Shown: piece by piece, positions 33,714-44,252 of the stretch
Layout of the letters: each line of letters opens with the position of its first letter
Numbering within the stretch: the stretch's first letter is position 1
DNA from: Cladophialophora immunda
Lineage: Eukaryota; Ascomycota; Eurotiomycetes; Chaetothyriales; Herpotrichiellaceae
Assembly: GCF_000835495.1 (NCBI RefSeq)
Contig: NW_015622545.1
Span: 2,496,777-2,560,776 of the forward strand
Direction: 5' to 3'
DNA: 64,000 bases
The notes under the pieces: generated by a model
Database searches by the model: none
What the model was told of the DNA's origin: nothing
What the model saw: only the letters and a program-made list of their open reading frames with translations
Translations under genes and position numbers: made by a program

Positions 33714-34112
33714 TAGAAAATATCCGAGTTCGGATCAACTGGTTAGGTCAAGGGACCAAAATCGGAAAGCGAACGGTCTTTGTCTACCGAGAAAACCTCC
33801 ATCTGTGGAAGAAAGTTGTTAAGGCTTGGCTTGCTTGCGCGACGACCATATCGGAATTCAGTGTAGACATAGTCACTCTTTGTCGATTGTCTCTCATCCT
33901 ACCTCGTACATGGGACAAGATTGGAATGTCACAACGAAAGATATCGCGCACATCCCCGCCAGGCTGGTTCCCGAATTGCCGGATTAACTTCGTGAGGCGG
34001 CTAACTAAGGACCTTTAAATATGTACTTTGGGGTACCTCGGCCATTGATATGGATTATCGATATCACGACCAAGAGGGAGATTATTGCCTGTCATCACGG
34101 GACACTTTCGAG
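33714..34112. promoter_or_regulatory. Upstream region of the amidase gene
   Basis: This 399-base gap separates two genes in tandem. No ORF of note. It carries a TTTAAATATG stretch about 100 bases before the start, possibly a TATA-like element. Confidence 0.4.
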
Positions 34113-36181
34113 ATGCCTGCTACTACTTGGCAAGAGACTGCCGTTGTATGCAACTCATGCCCTATCAAGTGCTTTCCAGTCAAAGACCCCTCAGTCTGAT
34201 TCATGATATAGGTTGCACAGGCAGAACTCAAGTCCAAAATCCCCACAGAGTGGCTTCTGCCGGAGGAGATATTATCATCTAAACTCCGCAATGTGATACC
34301 TATCTTCCGAAGCTGTGGTCTATTGACGGAGCGAGAGCTGGAAATCACAGAAGTCGAAGACTGCGTAACACTACTGGAGCAGGTGCATTCTCGAAAATGG
34401 TCGGCGCTCGAAGTCGCCGTCGCCTTTTGCAAGCGGGCAGCCATTGCGCAGCAACTGATCAATCCCCTGATGGACATCGATTTCGAGGGGGCGATGAAGC
34501 GGGCAAGGGAACTGGATGACCACCTTGATAAGGAAGGGAAACTGGTTGGCCCGCTCCACGGGCTACCGATTAGTTTCAAGGTGAAGTCTCCCTCTCCAGC
34601 ATCGAGCTAGTTGCGGGCTGGGCCATGCATGACTGACACCTCTGGGAGCAGGATCTCACGGACGTCAAGGGCATGAAAATAACCCTGGGGTTCGTGGCTC
34701 TGGCGGACCAAGTCTCCGAGACCGACGCTGTAGCCGTGCAGTCTCTCCGCGAGGCGGGATGTATCGTGTACTGCAAGACGACAATGCCACAAACCGGAAT
34801 GGTAAGGTATTTCCATTTGTGTCGTGCCGGTGCCTATTGTAAGAGACAGATGCTGATTGGAATGCGATTTTCCTCGGTCTGGTAGGCTCTGGAAACAACC
34901 TCTAACCTCTGGGGCCGCACGTTGAATCCTTTCAACACTGATCTCTCGAGCGGAGGCTCTTCTGGTGGTGAGGGCGCCTTAAATGGCTGCCATGGAGCAC
35001 CGATTGGCATTGCAACGGATATCGGAGGCTCGATACGCGCTCCAGCAGCGTTCAATGGTCTTTATGGCATTCGCCCGACTTCCCGCAGGTTCAGCTACAA
35101 GGGTAATGCCATGGGTTTCACCGGTCAAGCCGCCATTCTGTCGAGCATAGGTCCCGTGGGGCGAAGCCTTCGAGATATTGAACTGATCCTCAAGGTCTGG
35201 AATGACTTCGAACCCTGGAACTACGATCCAGTAGTCGCCCCCATAAAATGGCAACCTGCTCCAATTCCAAGCAAAGCCACTATTGGCGTCATGTACTGGG
35301 ATGAGGTCGTCATGCCACATCCACCTATGCAGAGGGCTGTAAAAATGGTGGTTGACAAATTAAAGGCTGCCGGACACGAAGGTATGTTTACATTCAGCGG
35401 CGTGCATCTTTGCATCCAAATTATACTAACTTGCAGTAGTCATCGAATTCAAACCCTACAAACACGGGGAGGCTTGGGATCTCACGGTATGGTTTTGTTC
35501 ATGTCGGAGTATAAGAAGACAGTTAACAATATACAGTTCAAACACTATTATCCCACCGCCGGCAGCAACGTGAAGGAGTTAATCGACCGGACTGGGGAGC
35601 CGGTGATACCGGCGGTGGCCAAATACTTTGAGCGGGCGAAATTGCTGGATGTCCACGAGTTGACTCAGTTGTTCAAGTGAGTCCCGCAACCCGAATGTCG
35701 CCGTTTTCCGGCCCTCCTAATTGTGATTTAGGGACCAACGACAATACCAGACAGAGTATCTGGCCCATTGGATGGCCACAAAGGCTCGAACATCGACGGG
35801 AAAACCTATTGACGCATTACTGACACCGTCGATGGCATCGGCCTCATTTCCACATGACTATCTCCCGTAAGTGCGACGATGCTGTTTCTTCGCATGTCAA
35901 TTCGATCAAGCTCACTTTGAATTAGCTGGTGGGGATATCTCTCTCAATGGAACCTCCTGGATTATCCGACCGTGATCCTGCCTGTGACAAGCGTCAAGCC
36001 CGAAGACGTTAAAGACACCTCATACAAACCGATTAGCCAACTCGACCAGGAGACGTACGACATGTATGATCCTCAGATGTTCGCCGACGCTCCAGTCTGC
36101 GTCCAGTTAGTGGGTCGAAGCTTGCAGGAGGAGAAGCTGATGGCTGTCGCGATGGCGGTGGATACGGCCATCAAGCAATGA
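34113..36181 (+). CDS. Amidase, amidase-signature family (FAAH/acetamidase-like)
   Basis: Serine hydrolase cleaving carboxamides to acid plus ammonia or amine. Eight exons close in frame (34113-34145, 34212-34580, 34652-34801, 34886-35381, 35437-35486, 35537-35676, 35732-35866, 35926-36181), giving 542 residues. The Ser-cisSer-Lys triad is intact: K134 in GLPISFKD, S209 in SSGGSSGGEGAL and S233 in ATDIGGSIRAPAA. The spacing between these residues (75 and 24) equals that in mammalian FAAH (K142, S217, S241). The N-terminus TWQETAVVAQAELKSKIP and the C-terminal VILPVTSVKPED and VCVQLVGR blocks fit fungal general amidases. Substrate is unknown. It lies between cyclase and aminotransferase genes, which suggests a shared nitrogen-scavenging pathway. 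Confidence 0.93.
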
Positions 36182-36359
36182 GCAACTATGCTGGTGTGAA
36201 ACTTAGACATAGCGCGCTAGATTCCACAGAAGAGTGCGTCGAGATCGATTTAATGTCACAGGATAGAAGACAAGAGAACTTTACTACGAGAGCATACTTG
36301 ATCCATTGCGAGGTATCTGGTCTATTTTGGGTTGTGAAGAACGATTGACCCATCAACAT

Positions 36360-37740
36360 CTATAACAGTGCCGACCCATATTTGACTATAAACTCTTCAA
36401 TCACCTTGAGCAAGCGTGTGCAGTGTACGTCGGTAACCTCGAGAGTCAGAGCCAAAAATCCTCGCGATGCGATGAAGATGCCGTTGGCGAGAAGATGGTG
36501 ATAGAACAGCTCGCGCAGGATCCCACTCTCGGGTCCGCTGAAGCGAACGGCAAAGAGACTACCACGCCCTATGACGAACATTTTGGGCGCCGTTTTTGAG
36601 CCATTTGGGACGGGCAGTCCGGCTTCGATGGTTTTCGCGATGTCTGCCATCAGATTGCTTCCCAAGGTGTTCAGTTCGGCCAGCCTTTCCCTCGTCATGA
36701 TCGCGTTTCCTGCAACGCCGGCCGCCATGGTGATGATGTTGTTGTTGAATGTTCCAGCGTGGGCGAGCTTCTCGCTGCGTGGGTCGAACCAGTCCATGAT
36801 TTCCCGTCGCGCACCGAAGGCTCCAAAACTCATGCCTCCGCCAGCCCATTTGCCAATTGTGGTGATGTCCGGCCTGATGCCCAGCGTTACCTGAAGACCG
36901 CCGTAGTCGAGTCGCGACGTCATGATCTCGTCGAAAATGAGAAGTGCGTTCTCGCTGGTTGCCAGCTCACGGAGATGCCGAAGGAACTCGACGGTGCCGG
37001 GAATACAGCCCCCGGATACTTGCATAGGCTCTACAAGGATTGCTGCGAGAGAGTTGGGAGGAAGCGCTTTGACGAGAGAGTCTGTCCCTGTAATATCGTT
37101 GTACGGAGCTATGACAAACTCGTACGGGGCGTTCATGGTGTGCTTCAGCGGCCCGCTCAGAAAGAGAATGGTGCTGCCGTGGTATCCATTGGCAAATACC
37201 AGGATCTTGGATGAAGAGTTAGCCACCGATGACTCTGAGATTTCAGTATCTGACCTTTTTCTTGCCTGTGAAGTTGATGGCTGCGCCCAGAGCCATCATG
37301 TTTGCTTCCGTTCCCGAGTTGCAGAACCGGATCAATTCCATACTGTTACTGAACCGCTCCACGAGGGATCTGGCCAGCTGGTCCTCATACATATTTTTGG
37401 TCCCAAAGTTCCAGCCCTTTTCTATCGCGTCTGTGATGGCCTTTTTGATCACTGGTGAGCTGTGTCCGTAGACTCCAGCGGAGAATTCGCCCAAGAAGTC
37501 CAAATACTCATGGCCATCCACGTCAAACAAGTAGGCTGACTCGCCACGGTCGATCGTAAGTGGGAAAGGCGATGCATGAATAGACGTGCGGGTGTTGGCG
37601 CCTGGCATGACCTCGCAGCTGCGATTGTACGCATCTAGGGATTTCGGGTTGGACTCAGCATATTGCTTGTAGATGTTGTCGAGGACCGCCTGTAGGTTTC
37701 CATGTCCATTGACCTCGACTGTTGTGCGCAGGTCAGTCAT
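36360..37740 (-). CDS. Class-III aminotransferase, glutamate-1-semialdehyde-aminomutase-like
   Basis: PLP-dependent enzyme of the omega/beta-aminotransferase group. Two exons (37740-37255, 37205-36360) give 443 residues. Blocks are MPGANTRTSI, LFDVDGHEYLDFLGEFSAGVYGHS, FCNSGTEANMMALGAA, VFANGYHGST, AAILVEPMQVSGGC, LLIFDEIMTSRL (Asp contacting the PLP ring nitrogen) and TTIGKWAGGGMSFGAFG, with the Schiff-base lysine at K281. Fungal non-plastid members usually act on beta- or omega-amino acids rather than in haem synthesis, because fungi make ALA by the Shemin route. That is family knowledge, not seen here. It converges on the amidase gene with only 178 bases between stops, and diverges from the regulator gene. 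An upstream in-frame GTG exists, but the ATG here is the first good start. Confidence 0.92.
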
Positions 37741-38469
37741 GATGAATGGCGAGCTTTGACGAGCGACACCGATGTGAGAGTCAGCCAGAGTTGTAAATTT
37801 TCCAGTCCCTCTGGGCTGATAAGGCTTCTGCCGATTGACCCATAAGTATCTCAAACAGCCTTCGAAGCACCTGGACCTCGTTAACTCGGGCACACGGCAT
37901 GGACTACAACCAATAACCGAACCGCAAGCATTTATATTTGGTCAGACATGTTTATATTATATTAGCCAATAAAAAGGGGCCAGGCTGCCCCATCACGGAC
38001 AAGTGGGGCAGGGATGGGTAGAAAAGAAATAGCACCGTCTGACAGAGAAGAGACGCCATCTCAGCCAGAGCCAGTCACTCTATAATGACGAGGTAACCGC
38101 CAGATTAAGATAGTTGACCTTATCAGTAGAGTAGTGATACCGCCATTCCTAAGGAAAGAATAAAATCCCCTTTTTAATGACAGTTACCTTTGAGTCAATA
38201 GTGAATGACATCCCTTTCGTTACTGTGGTAGTATGTCTCGTCAGACAGGGCCACCCATTTTTGACTTCGGCTCGGTGGGGAGAATTCTTCGCTGTGGACT
38301 TCCTCTTCAAGCCGGCCATGTCGTGGATCGTCGACGTCAAAAAGATCCTTTACGATAGATAGTGCAGACGCTGACCCAAGACATTCTCTCGTCCTGAACT
38401 TCCTTTTTCTTCCAGTTTCCAACCCGATGAATACACTCGCCTCTCCTCCAGCCCGATGGCTCTCTAGAG
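37741..38469. promoter_or_regulatory. Divergent promoter region of aminotransferase and Zn2Cys6 regulator
   Basis: This 0.73-kb region separates two divergent starts. Two CCAAT pentamers (near 37912 and 37966) and an AT-rich stretch (TTTATATTATATTAG, about 37949-37963) lie on the aminotransferase side. This is the most likely place for autoregulatory sites of the adjacent regulator, but I found no clear CGG-spaced-CCG palindrome. Confidence 0.45.
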
Positions 38470-40230
38470 ATGCCCAAAGTCACCTCCCAGCGGACGTTTA
38501 CGGCGTGTTGGACCTGCCGTCGCCGAGGTCTCCGTTGCGACAATCTAGCTCCCCGGTGTACGCCATGCGTTCGCTCGCGCCTAGCCTGTGAGGGCTACGA
38601 CATCCGACTCGTGTGGGTCGACTCCGAGACCGGGGCGTATGAGCCGGAGCGGCGACGTGCATATCCCTGCGAATTGACCTGGGACGGGTATCCGACCTGG
38701 ACCTTGAGGGAGGTCGGCCATCTGATCGCGCACGCTGAGAAGAAACGGTGCCGATGTCCCCTGCACCGTCATCCCAGTCCGTTCGTTACTTTCCCGGGCT
38801 ATGAAGCGATTGATGCTTCGCCTGTCCACCTCGAGCAGATTGCGCCTTCTGAAGAGGAGACTCTGGCGAGCCCGCAAATCGACCCCTCAGAAATCACGAC
38901 CCCCACCACCTACACAACTCCTTCGCCACAAACGATTGATTACAATGACTGTGCTGATCCTGCCCCTCCTACAATCTCCATGCCGGCAGGGCTATCGACG
39001 CTGTTGGTACCAGATGAATCGTGCGAAGCCAACGAACTCTTCCACCACTACATCTCCAATGTGTCGGCGACGATGACCCCTATAAATGACGATTGTAACC
39101 CGTGGAAGTCGACATACCCTTGCCTCGCGGTGCACGACGTTGCTTCAACCAGCACTCGTTCCCTGTTCCACGGCATTTTGGCCCAATCGGCGTTTCACCT
39201 CTCCAACCTCGACGTGCCAAACCCTGCAAGCTATCGCCGGCTGGCCACGCAGCACTTTGGCATCGCGCTGCGCCAGCTCCGCCGCAGCCTAGCCAGTCCG
39301 ACGGAGAACTTCAGCAGTACGCTGGCGGCAATGCTGACCGTCACGCTCGCCGAGCACGTCTTTCACGGCCAGTCCAAGGGCCTGAGGCACCACCTCCAGG
39401 GCTCCGTCCAATATGTGGCGCAGTATCTGGGGCAGAAGCCATGGGTGACTTCTTACGAGGCGTGGATCGTCACGCAGAGCTTTGTCTTGCACACGCTCAT
39501 GTCCAAAATCGCGGATGGCGGCGGTACCGACACGTCCAGCACCGCCACGACGCTCCATGAAGTCCTGGAAGATGTCACGACCGACCCTCGATTCGCGTAT
39601 ACGCTGGGCAGCACACCTCGACTGATGAAGGCCTTGTACCAAGCCCGCCTCCTTGAGGAACAGATAGCCGCGAGAGGGCCTTTCCAGGGCGGTAAGCCAG
39701 AGCTGTCCGAGGACGAACTGCTTCAAGCCAGCAACATCCTCGTCGCGCTCAACACGCCGCTGGACGCCGAGGTCGAGCTCTACATGAGCAGACAGCGACC
39801 GATGCGGACACCAGCTCAACAGCGGAAGTTCATCGTGTCGAACTTGAACCTGTTCAACTCGGCTGTGACCATCTACCTCCTCCGCGTGGTCCTGCGCTAC
39901 CCCCCCTCAGCGGTTGCGGAACAGGTGTCCCAGACCCTCTCCGCGGCGGTGGCGCTCCTCGAAATGGACCGCGCCGCCGTCTCCATCTGGCCCATCTTCA
40001 TCGCCGCCGCCGAAGCCTACACGGCGGAAGCGCAGGCCCTGGCAGAGTGTGTCTTGAGCCTCTCGACGAGCTTTGGAGCCGCCAACCGCGCGGTGATCCA
40101 CCGGGTCGTGAAGCACATATGGAGAGAGCGCGAAGAGGCCGCCGCGCAACGCCAGTGTGAAGTCGGGGACGTCCTCGTGGATTGGCGGGAGGTGTTGAAG
40201 GGCCTGGACGTGGAGATTCTGCTGCTCTGA
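38470..40230 (+). CDS. Zn2Cys6 transcription factor (Fungal_trans_2 type)
   Basis: Probable pathway-specific DNA-binding regulator. A single ORF of 586 codons. The binuclear zinc cluster is at residues 13-40: CWTCRRRGLRCDNLAPRCTPCVRSRLACEG, i.e. the six-cysteine CxxCx6Cx6CxxCx6C pattern. A conserved extension (WDGYPTWTLREVG) and a second basic/Cys patch (KKRCRCPLHRHP) follow. The C-terminal two thirds is an alpha-helical Fungal_trans_2-like domain (LFHGILAQSAFHLSNLD, FGIALRQLRRSL, LTVTLAEHVFHGQ, HIWREREEAAAQRQ). It sits in the middle of the catabolic genes, divergent from the aminotransferase and upstream of the importer, as expected for a cluster regulator. This role is inferred from position. 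Confidence 0.92.
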   Translation: MPKVTSQRTFTACWTCRRRGLRCDNLAPRCTPCVRSRLACEGYDIRLVWVDSETGAYEPERRRAYPCELTWDGYPTWTLREVGHLIAHAEKKRCRCPLHRHPSPFVTFPGYEAIDASPVHLEQIAPSEEETLASPQIDPSEITTPTTYTTPSPQTIDYNDCADPAPPTISMPAGLSTLLVPDESCEANELFHHYISNVSATMTPINDDCNPWKSTYPCLAVHDVASTSTRSLFHGILAQSAFHLSNLDVPNPASYRRLATQHFGIALRQLRRSLASPTENFSSTLAAMLTVTLAEHVFHGQSKGLRHHLQGSVQYVAQYLGQKPWVTSYEAWIVTQSFVLHTLMSKIADGGGTDTSSTATTLHEVLEDVTTDPRFAYTLGSTPRLMKALYQARLLEEQIAARGPFQGGKPELSEDELLQASNILVALNTPLDAEVELYMSRQRPMRTPAQQRKFIVSNLNLFNSAVTIYLLRVVLRYPPSAVAEQVSQTLSAAVALLEMDRAAVSIWPIFIAAAEAYTAEAQALAECVLSLSTSFGAANRAVIHRVVKHIWREREEAAAQRQCEVGDVLVDWREVLKGLDVEILLL

Positions 40231-40558
40231 GATCATCACAGTCCAGTCTCACGAGGCCAACCACCTTCGGGCGCCATGCCTCCCGCACGGACAGTAGGTG
40301 AGAGCAGCAAACCACTTTTACGCCTCTCGCTCGGCCTTCTGTCACTGCATGGGCGATCTCTGTAATGGCAAATAGGACAGGTGGATAGCCTCATTTGCCG
40401 AGCCAGCACATGTCTTCGACTATAACCCTACATTGGCTAGCAACAAGCAACCCAAGATTCTACACCTCCAGAATCCTCTCCATCAGACTTCTGCCACTCA
40501 GCAATCTCTCGACGGCACATTACCGCGCCCACCATCATCCATATATGGCAGCGTCTTC
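40231..40558. other. Convergent intergenic region
   Basis: These 328 bases lie between the stops of the regulator and importer genes. No gene seen. Confidence 0.5.
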
Positions 40559-42261
40559 TCAGTAGCGGTATCTGAAAGACTTGTTCTCCTTGTCGGTGCG
40601 GTCTGTAAACCCATCGATATCGCCTTGCAAAGGATCGTAGCTGTGGTCCCCCGCCGCGGCTTTCGCATCACGCCTCGTGTTCGCGTGCCACATCCAGACA
40701 CCCATGGCCACCGTGGCCACCCAGCCTACGCCAAGCATCACGCCCAGAACCGTCGTCGCCGACGGGTAGCGCGGAGCCTCCTTGGGTTCGAAGACAAAAG
40801 GCCCCGCGAAGTTCCCGACCCAGTAGGCTACGAAGTTGACGCCGTTGACCGTCGTGCGTTTGGTGTGGCCGGAGAAGTTGGCCGCCACGATCGCCCAGTT
40901 GAGCACAATCGCGCCGCCGTACGCCGCCACGATCCAGGTGCATGCCGTGAGCGCCATCCTCTGATCCGCCGGAATGGTGGAGAATCCGACCATGGCCACG
41001 ATGGCGAAGATGGCGAGCACCAGGATGATGACGATCGTGCGGTTGCGGTAGCGTGAGGCCAGATAACCCGCGGCGACGGTTGCAAACAGTTGAACGGCGC
41101 CGATGGGAAGCTGATACCTGACGGCTTCGATCGACGACCAGCCGAATCCGCGGAGAAATGCGCTGTAATAGCCCGCGAGGGCGCCGTTGAGCATGCCAAT
41201 GGCGAACTGTTGCACGACGAGGCACCAGACCCGAAAGTCCCGCAGCGCTTCGTAGATCTGATACTTGAGGACCTTGCCGTGCTTGATGCCGGTTTGGTTC
41301 CTCGCTATGCGCCAAACCGCGGCCAGCTTCTCTTCTGGGGTCAGGAATTTGGCGTCGCCGGGACCACATGGCAAGAAGAAGAAGGAGAGCATGCTGAGGA
41401 CGACGGCGATCGACCCAACGACCTGTTCAATCTCTAAGTGTCTTGGACCTGGAAGATGAGAAATCAAAACGCAGCGAGATATCTTACCAGGAAAATGAGT
41501 TGCCACGAGCGAATAGCCGTGTTTGTAACGCTCCCAAGTCCCACCGCGATGCCCGCGCCTACGATGTCGGCGAGTCCATTGCACCCCAGCCAAATGCACA
41601 TCCGCAGTGGCTGCTCATCGCGAGTCCAGAACATGCTGGTGAGGACGAGGAAGGCCGGGGCGATGCCAGACTCGGAAATACCCAGGAGGAATCTCACGGC
41701 AAAGATGTTCCCGAAGTTCTTCGCCGCCGCCAGGACCATGGAGAACAGGCCCCAGCTGAACAGCAGGCACGAAGCCAGCCTGCCGACGGGCAGCTTCTGG
41801 ACCGCGAGGCTGGCGGGATAAGAGCCGATCATCAGTCCCAGCGCGCCGATGGCGACCGTCCAGGAATACTGTCGTCCCTTGAGACCCAGGTCTTCTTGCA
41901 AACTGAAGGCGTTGGCGTAGTTCAGAGACGCCTTTTCGAGGTAGGCGGTCATATAGATGGAAACCATCTGTAAGGACATCATCAGCAACGTGCACTGGGG
42001 CGAGGAGAACCGTCCACATACCAGCGGGAGGAGGATGAAATCCAGCTTTCGCCGTACTCGCTTTGCAAGCCGTTGCAGGTGCTCCGGGTCAAGCTCCAAT
42101 GCCTGGGTATAGGCCTCGAGACCAGTGTCGATATGGTTGGTATCAACTGGTGGCTTGATGGCCTCATCGACCATGTTAGTGCTCGCGGCTTCAGCTACAT
42201 GGATCAAGTCGGGTGAGTCATGCTTGTCCACGTATCTGTTGGGGGTAGACTGTGAAGCCAT
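40559..42261 (-). CDS. MFS anion:cation symporter, Dal5/Tna1 (allantoate permease) family
   Basis: Plasma-membrane proton symporter of the anion:cation symporter family, whose fungal members import small carboxylates and N-compounds such as allantoate, nicotinate, biotin and pantothenate. Three exons (42261-42022, 41967-41488, 41422-40559) give 527 residues. Hallmarks are RRKLDFILLPL before the first span, MTAYLEKASLNYANAFSLQEDLGLKG, WTVAIGALGLMIGSYPASLAVQKLPVGR, VRFLLGISESGIAPAFLVLTSMFW and the GHTKRTTVNGVNFVAYWVGN motif in the second half. The cytoplasmic C-terminus is about 35 residues and polar. It diverges from the amidohydrolase gene. Its place suggests import of the cluster's substrate. 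Confidence 0.93.
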
Positions 42262-42893
42262 ATTGGAAACTTTGCTGGAGTTTGCACAACCTTGAAAGAC
42301 GCGAAGGAATTGGAGGTTGATCGAAGGTCAGGTCTATACCGGTTTCCTTCTGAGAGATCTACGCCCCTAATAAAGGGATTCGAAGATACCTTCCCAAGCT
42401 CTCGGGCATGGCAAGTCCGGCTCTTATCAGGCATTTTTCATGCCATGTCCAGACAGTCTGGCTATCAACGAAATGCATGTTTAGCTTCAGCCAGCGTTGA
42501 TATCTGTCTTAGAGAGCGGACAAGTGTAACCAGTGAAGCGCCCAACACCAGGTTCTAGATCGTCATTTGATTTGGATGCTGGCAGAGAAGAGATAGTATT
42601 TGGCAGGAGTGGCAATCGAAGACCCCGTCGCCATGGGGGAGGCCTCGGCTCCACTCTTGGACACGTATGGAAGTTCACAACGAAGCGCCAGATGTGTGTG
42701 GGCTTCGCCAATGCAGATCCCAGAGAAGCCATGTAACCGTCTCCAATCCTGGTTATTGCCGGATGTTGGAGCAGTATAAGTCATGTAAGAGACTGTGCCA
42801 GCCGGATCCAGTCAATCAGAGGAAACTCGAATGGTCCTCATGATTCTCCCGATCTGGTTTATCATCCCAAGATTTCGGCTTGAGCGCAAAAGA
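42262..42893. promoter_or_regulatory. Divergent promoter region of importer and amidohydrolase
   Basis: A 0.63-kb shared upstream region. Around 42400-42465 there are GGCATGGCAAGTCC and GCCATGTCC stretches, which read as imperfect inverted GCCATG-type half-sites. Whether they bind the cluster regulator is untested. An alternative amidohydrolase start (42831) would shorten this region. Confidence 0.4.
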
Positions 42894-44252
42894 ATGGCGG
42901 TACCAGCGCTGAAATTCGATTCTCCCATAGACGTTGATACTGTGACAACGCCATGGAGACTACCAAGCCAGACAACATACATTTTTACCAACGCCAACGT
43001 CATTGACCCTGTTGACGGGAGTGTACGGCACAATGCCACAGTCAGATTGGAAGGAGGCTTCGTGCATTCGATCGAAGACGAGAATGGAAAGAACACTCAC
43101 GATGGAGACATGCAGTCCATCGACCTTGAGGGCAAATACATCTTGCCCGGCCTCTGGGATTGTCATGTGCACCTGGCGGCTGTGCAAGGCTTTACCAGCT
43201 TTGACGAGATCCTGAATCTCTCCCCGGACACGTCTCTTCTCCGCCAACCAGAGATTGGGCAAGCGATGCTCGACCGGGGCTTTACCACCGTCCGAGACTG
43301 TGGCGGCGCTCTGTTACCCCTGAAATTGGCATTCGAGGAAGGCATCCATCCTGGTCCCCGGCTTTTTATTGCAGGTCGCCAGCTGTCGCAATCCGGGGGC
43401 TGCGGGGACAAGCGCTCTGCTTTCGACGACAGCCATTGTTGTGGCGGTGCCAAACAACTCTCCTGCCGAACTGTAGATGGCGTGCCCGAGTGTCTGAAAT
43501 TCACCCGAGAGGAGCTTCGCCTCGGCTCCGACTTCATCAAGATCATGGCTGGAGGAGGAGTCTCCAGCCCGCGCGGCGGCCTGGGAGACATCGAATTTAC
43601 CGAAGATGAAATCAAAGCGATCACGACCGTGGCCTCCAATGCCGGCACGTTTGTCACGGCGCACGCATACACCCCGGCCGTGATACAGCACGCGGTGAAC
43701 TGTGGCGTCCTCGGCATCGAGCATGGCAACTTTCTCGACAAAGCCACCGCAGAGCTCATGGCTCAGAAAGGAGTCTATCTGACCCCAACCCTGGTGTCAT
43801 ATGCGGCAGCATCGATGCCTGAATTCGGGGGCTTCGTGAGTCCCGAGTCGAGGGCCAAGCTCAACGACACGCTCGAATCGGGGCTCCGGGCCGTCAAACT
43901 GGCCAAGGAGGCGGGCGTCACCATATGCTTCGGGACCGACCTGCTGGGACCCATGCACTTTGCCCAGACCAAGGAGTTTGAGCTGCGGAAGACTGTGCAG
44001 ACGGGCTTGGAGATCATCCAAAGCGCGACAATCCACGCCGCCCGCATGATGCGCCGGCAGGACTCCCTTGGAAGAGTGGCGCCGGGCTTCGTCGCAGACC
44101 TGTTGATCTTGAATACCAACCCATTGGAGGATATCACCATCCTGGACCGACCCGAGAAACACCTGTTGGCGGTGTTCAAGGGCGGCCGAGTGGTTTCGTC
44201 CCGTTGGGCACAGCTGGAGACGAGGAATCGGCGGCCTGCCAACATCATATAA
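42894..44252 (+). CDS. Metal-dependent amidohydrolase, ochratoxinase/prolidase-like
   Basis: Binuclear-metal hydrolase of the amidohydrolase superfamily, the branch that includes fungal ochratoxinase and bacterial Xaa-Pro/Xaa-Arg carboxypeptidases, which cleave an amide next to a carboxylate. 452 residues from MAVPALKFD. Metal site: H91 and H93 in LWDCHVHL, a lysine suited to carboxylation, K216 in DFIKIMAGGG, H257 in VTAHAYTP, H277 in GIEHGNFL and D349 in CFGTDLLG. All are present. The C-terminus has the usual LGRVAPGFVADLLILNTNPLED barrel-closing segment. Two further in-frame ATGs upstream (42831, 42840) would add 18-21 residues, which include a hydrophobic stretch, so an N-terminal anchor cannot be excluded. 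It diverges from the Dal5-like importer. Confidence 0.91.
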   Translation: MAVPALKFDSPIDVDTVTTPWRLPSQTTYIFTNANVIDPVDGSVRHNATVRLEGGFVHSIEDENGKNTHDGDMQSIDLEGKYILPGLWDCHVHLAAVQGFTSFDEILNLSPDTSLLRQPEIGQAMLDRGFTTVRDCGGALLPLKLAFEEGIHPGPRLFIAGRQLSQSGGCGDKRSAFDDSHCCGGAKQLSCRTVDGVPECLKFTREELRLGSDFIKIMAGGGVSSPRGGLGDIEFTEDEIKAITTVASNAGTFVTAHAYTPAVIQHAVNCGVLGIEHGNFLDKATAELMAQKGVYLTPTLVSYAAASMPEFGGFVSPESRAKLNDTLESGLRAVKLAKEAGVTICFGTDLLGPMHFAQTKEFELRKTVQTGLEIIQSATIHAARMMRRQDSLGRVAPGFVADLLILNTNPLEDITILDRPEKHLLAVFKGGRVVSSRWAQLETRNRRPANII

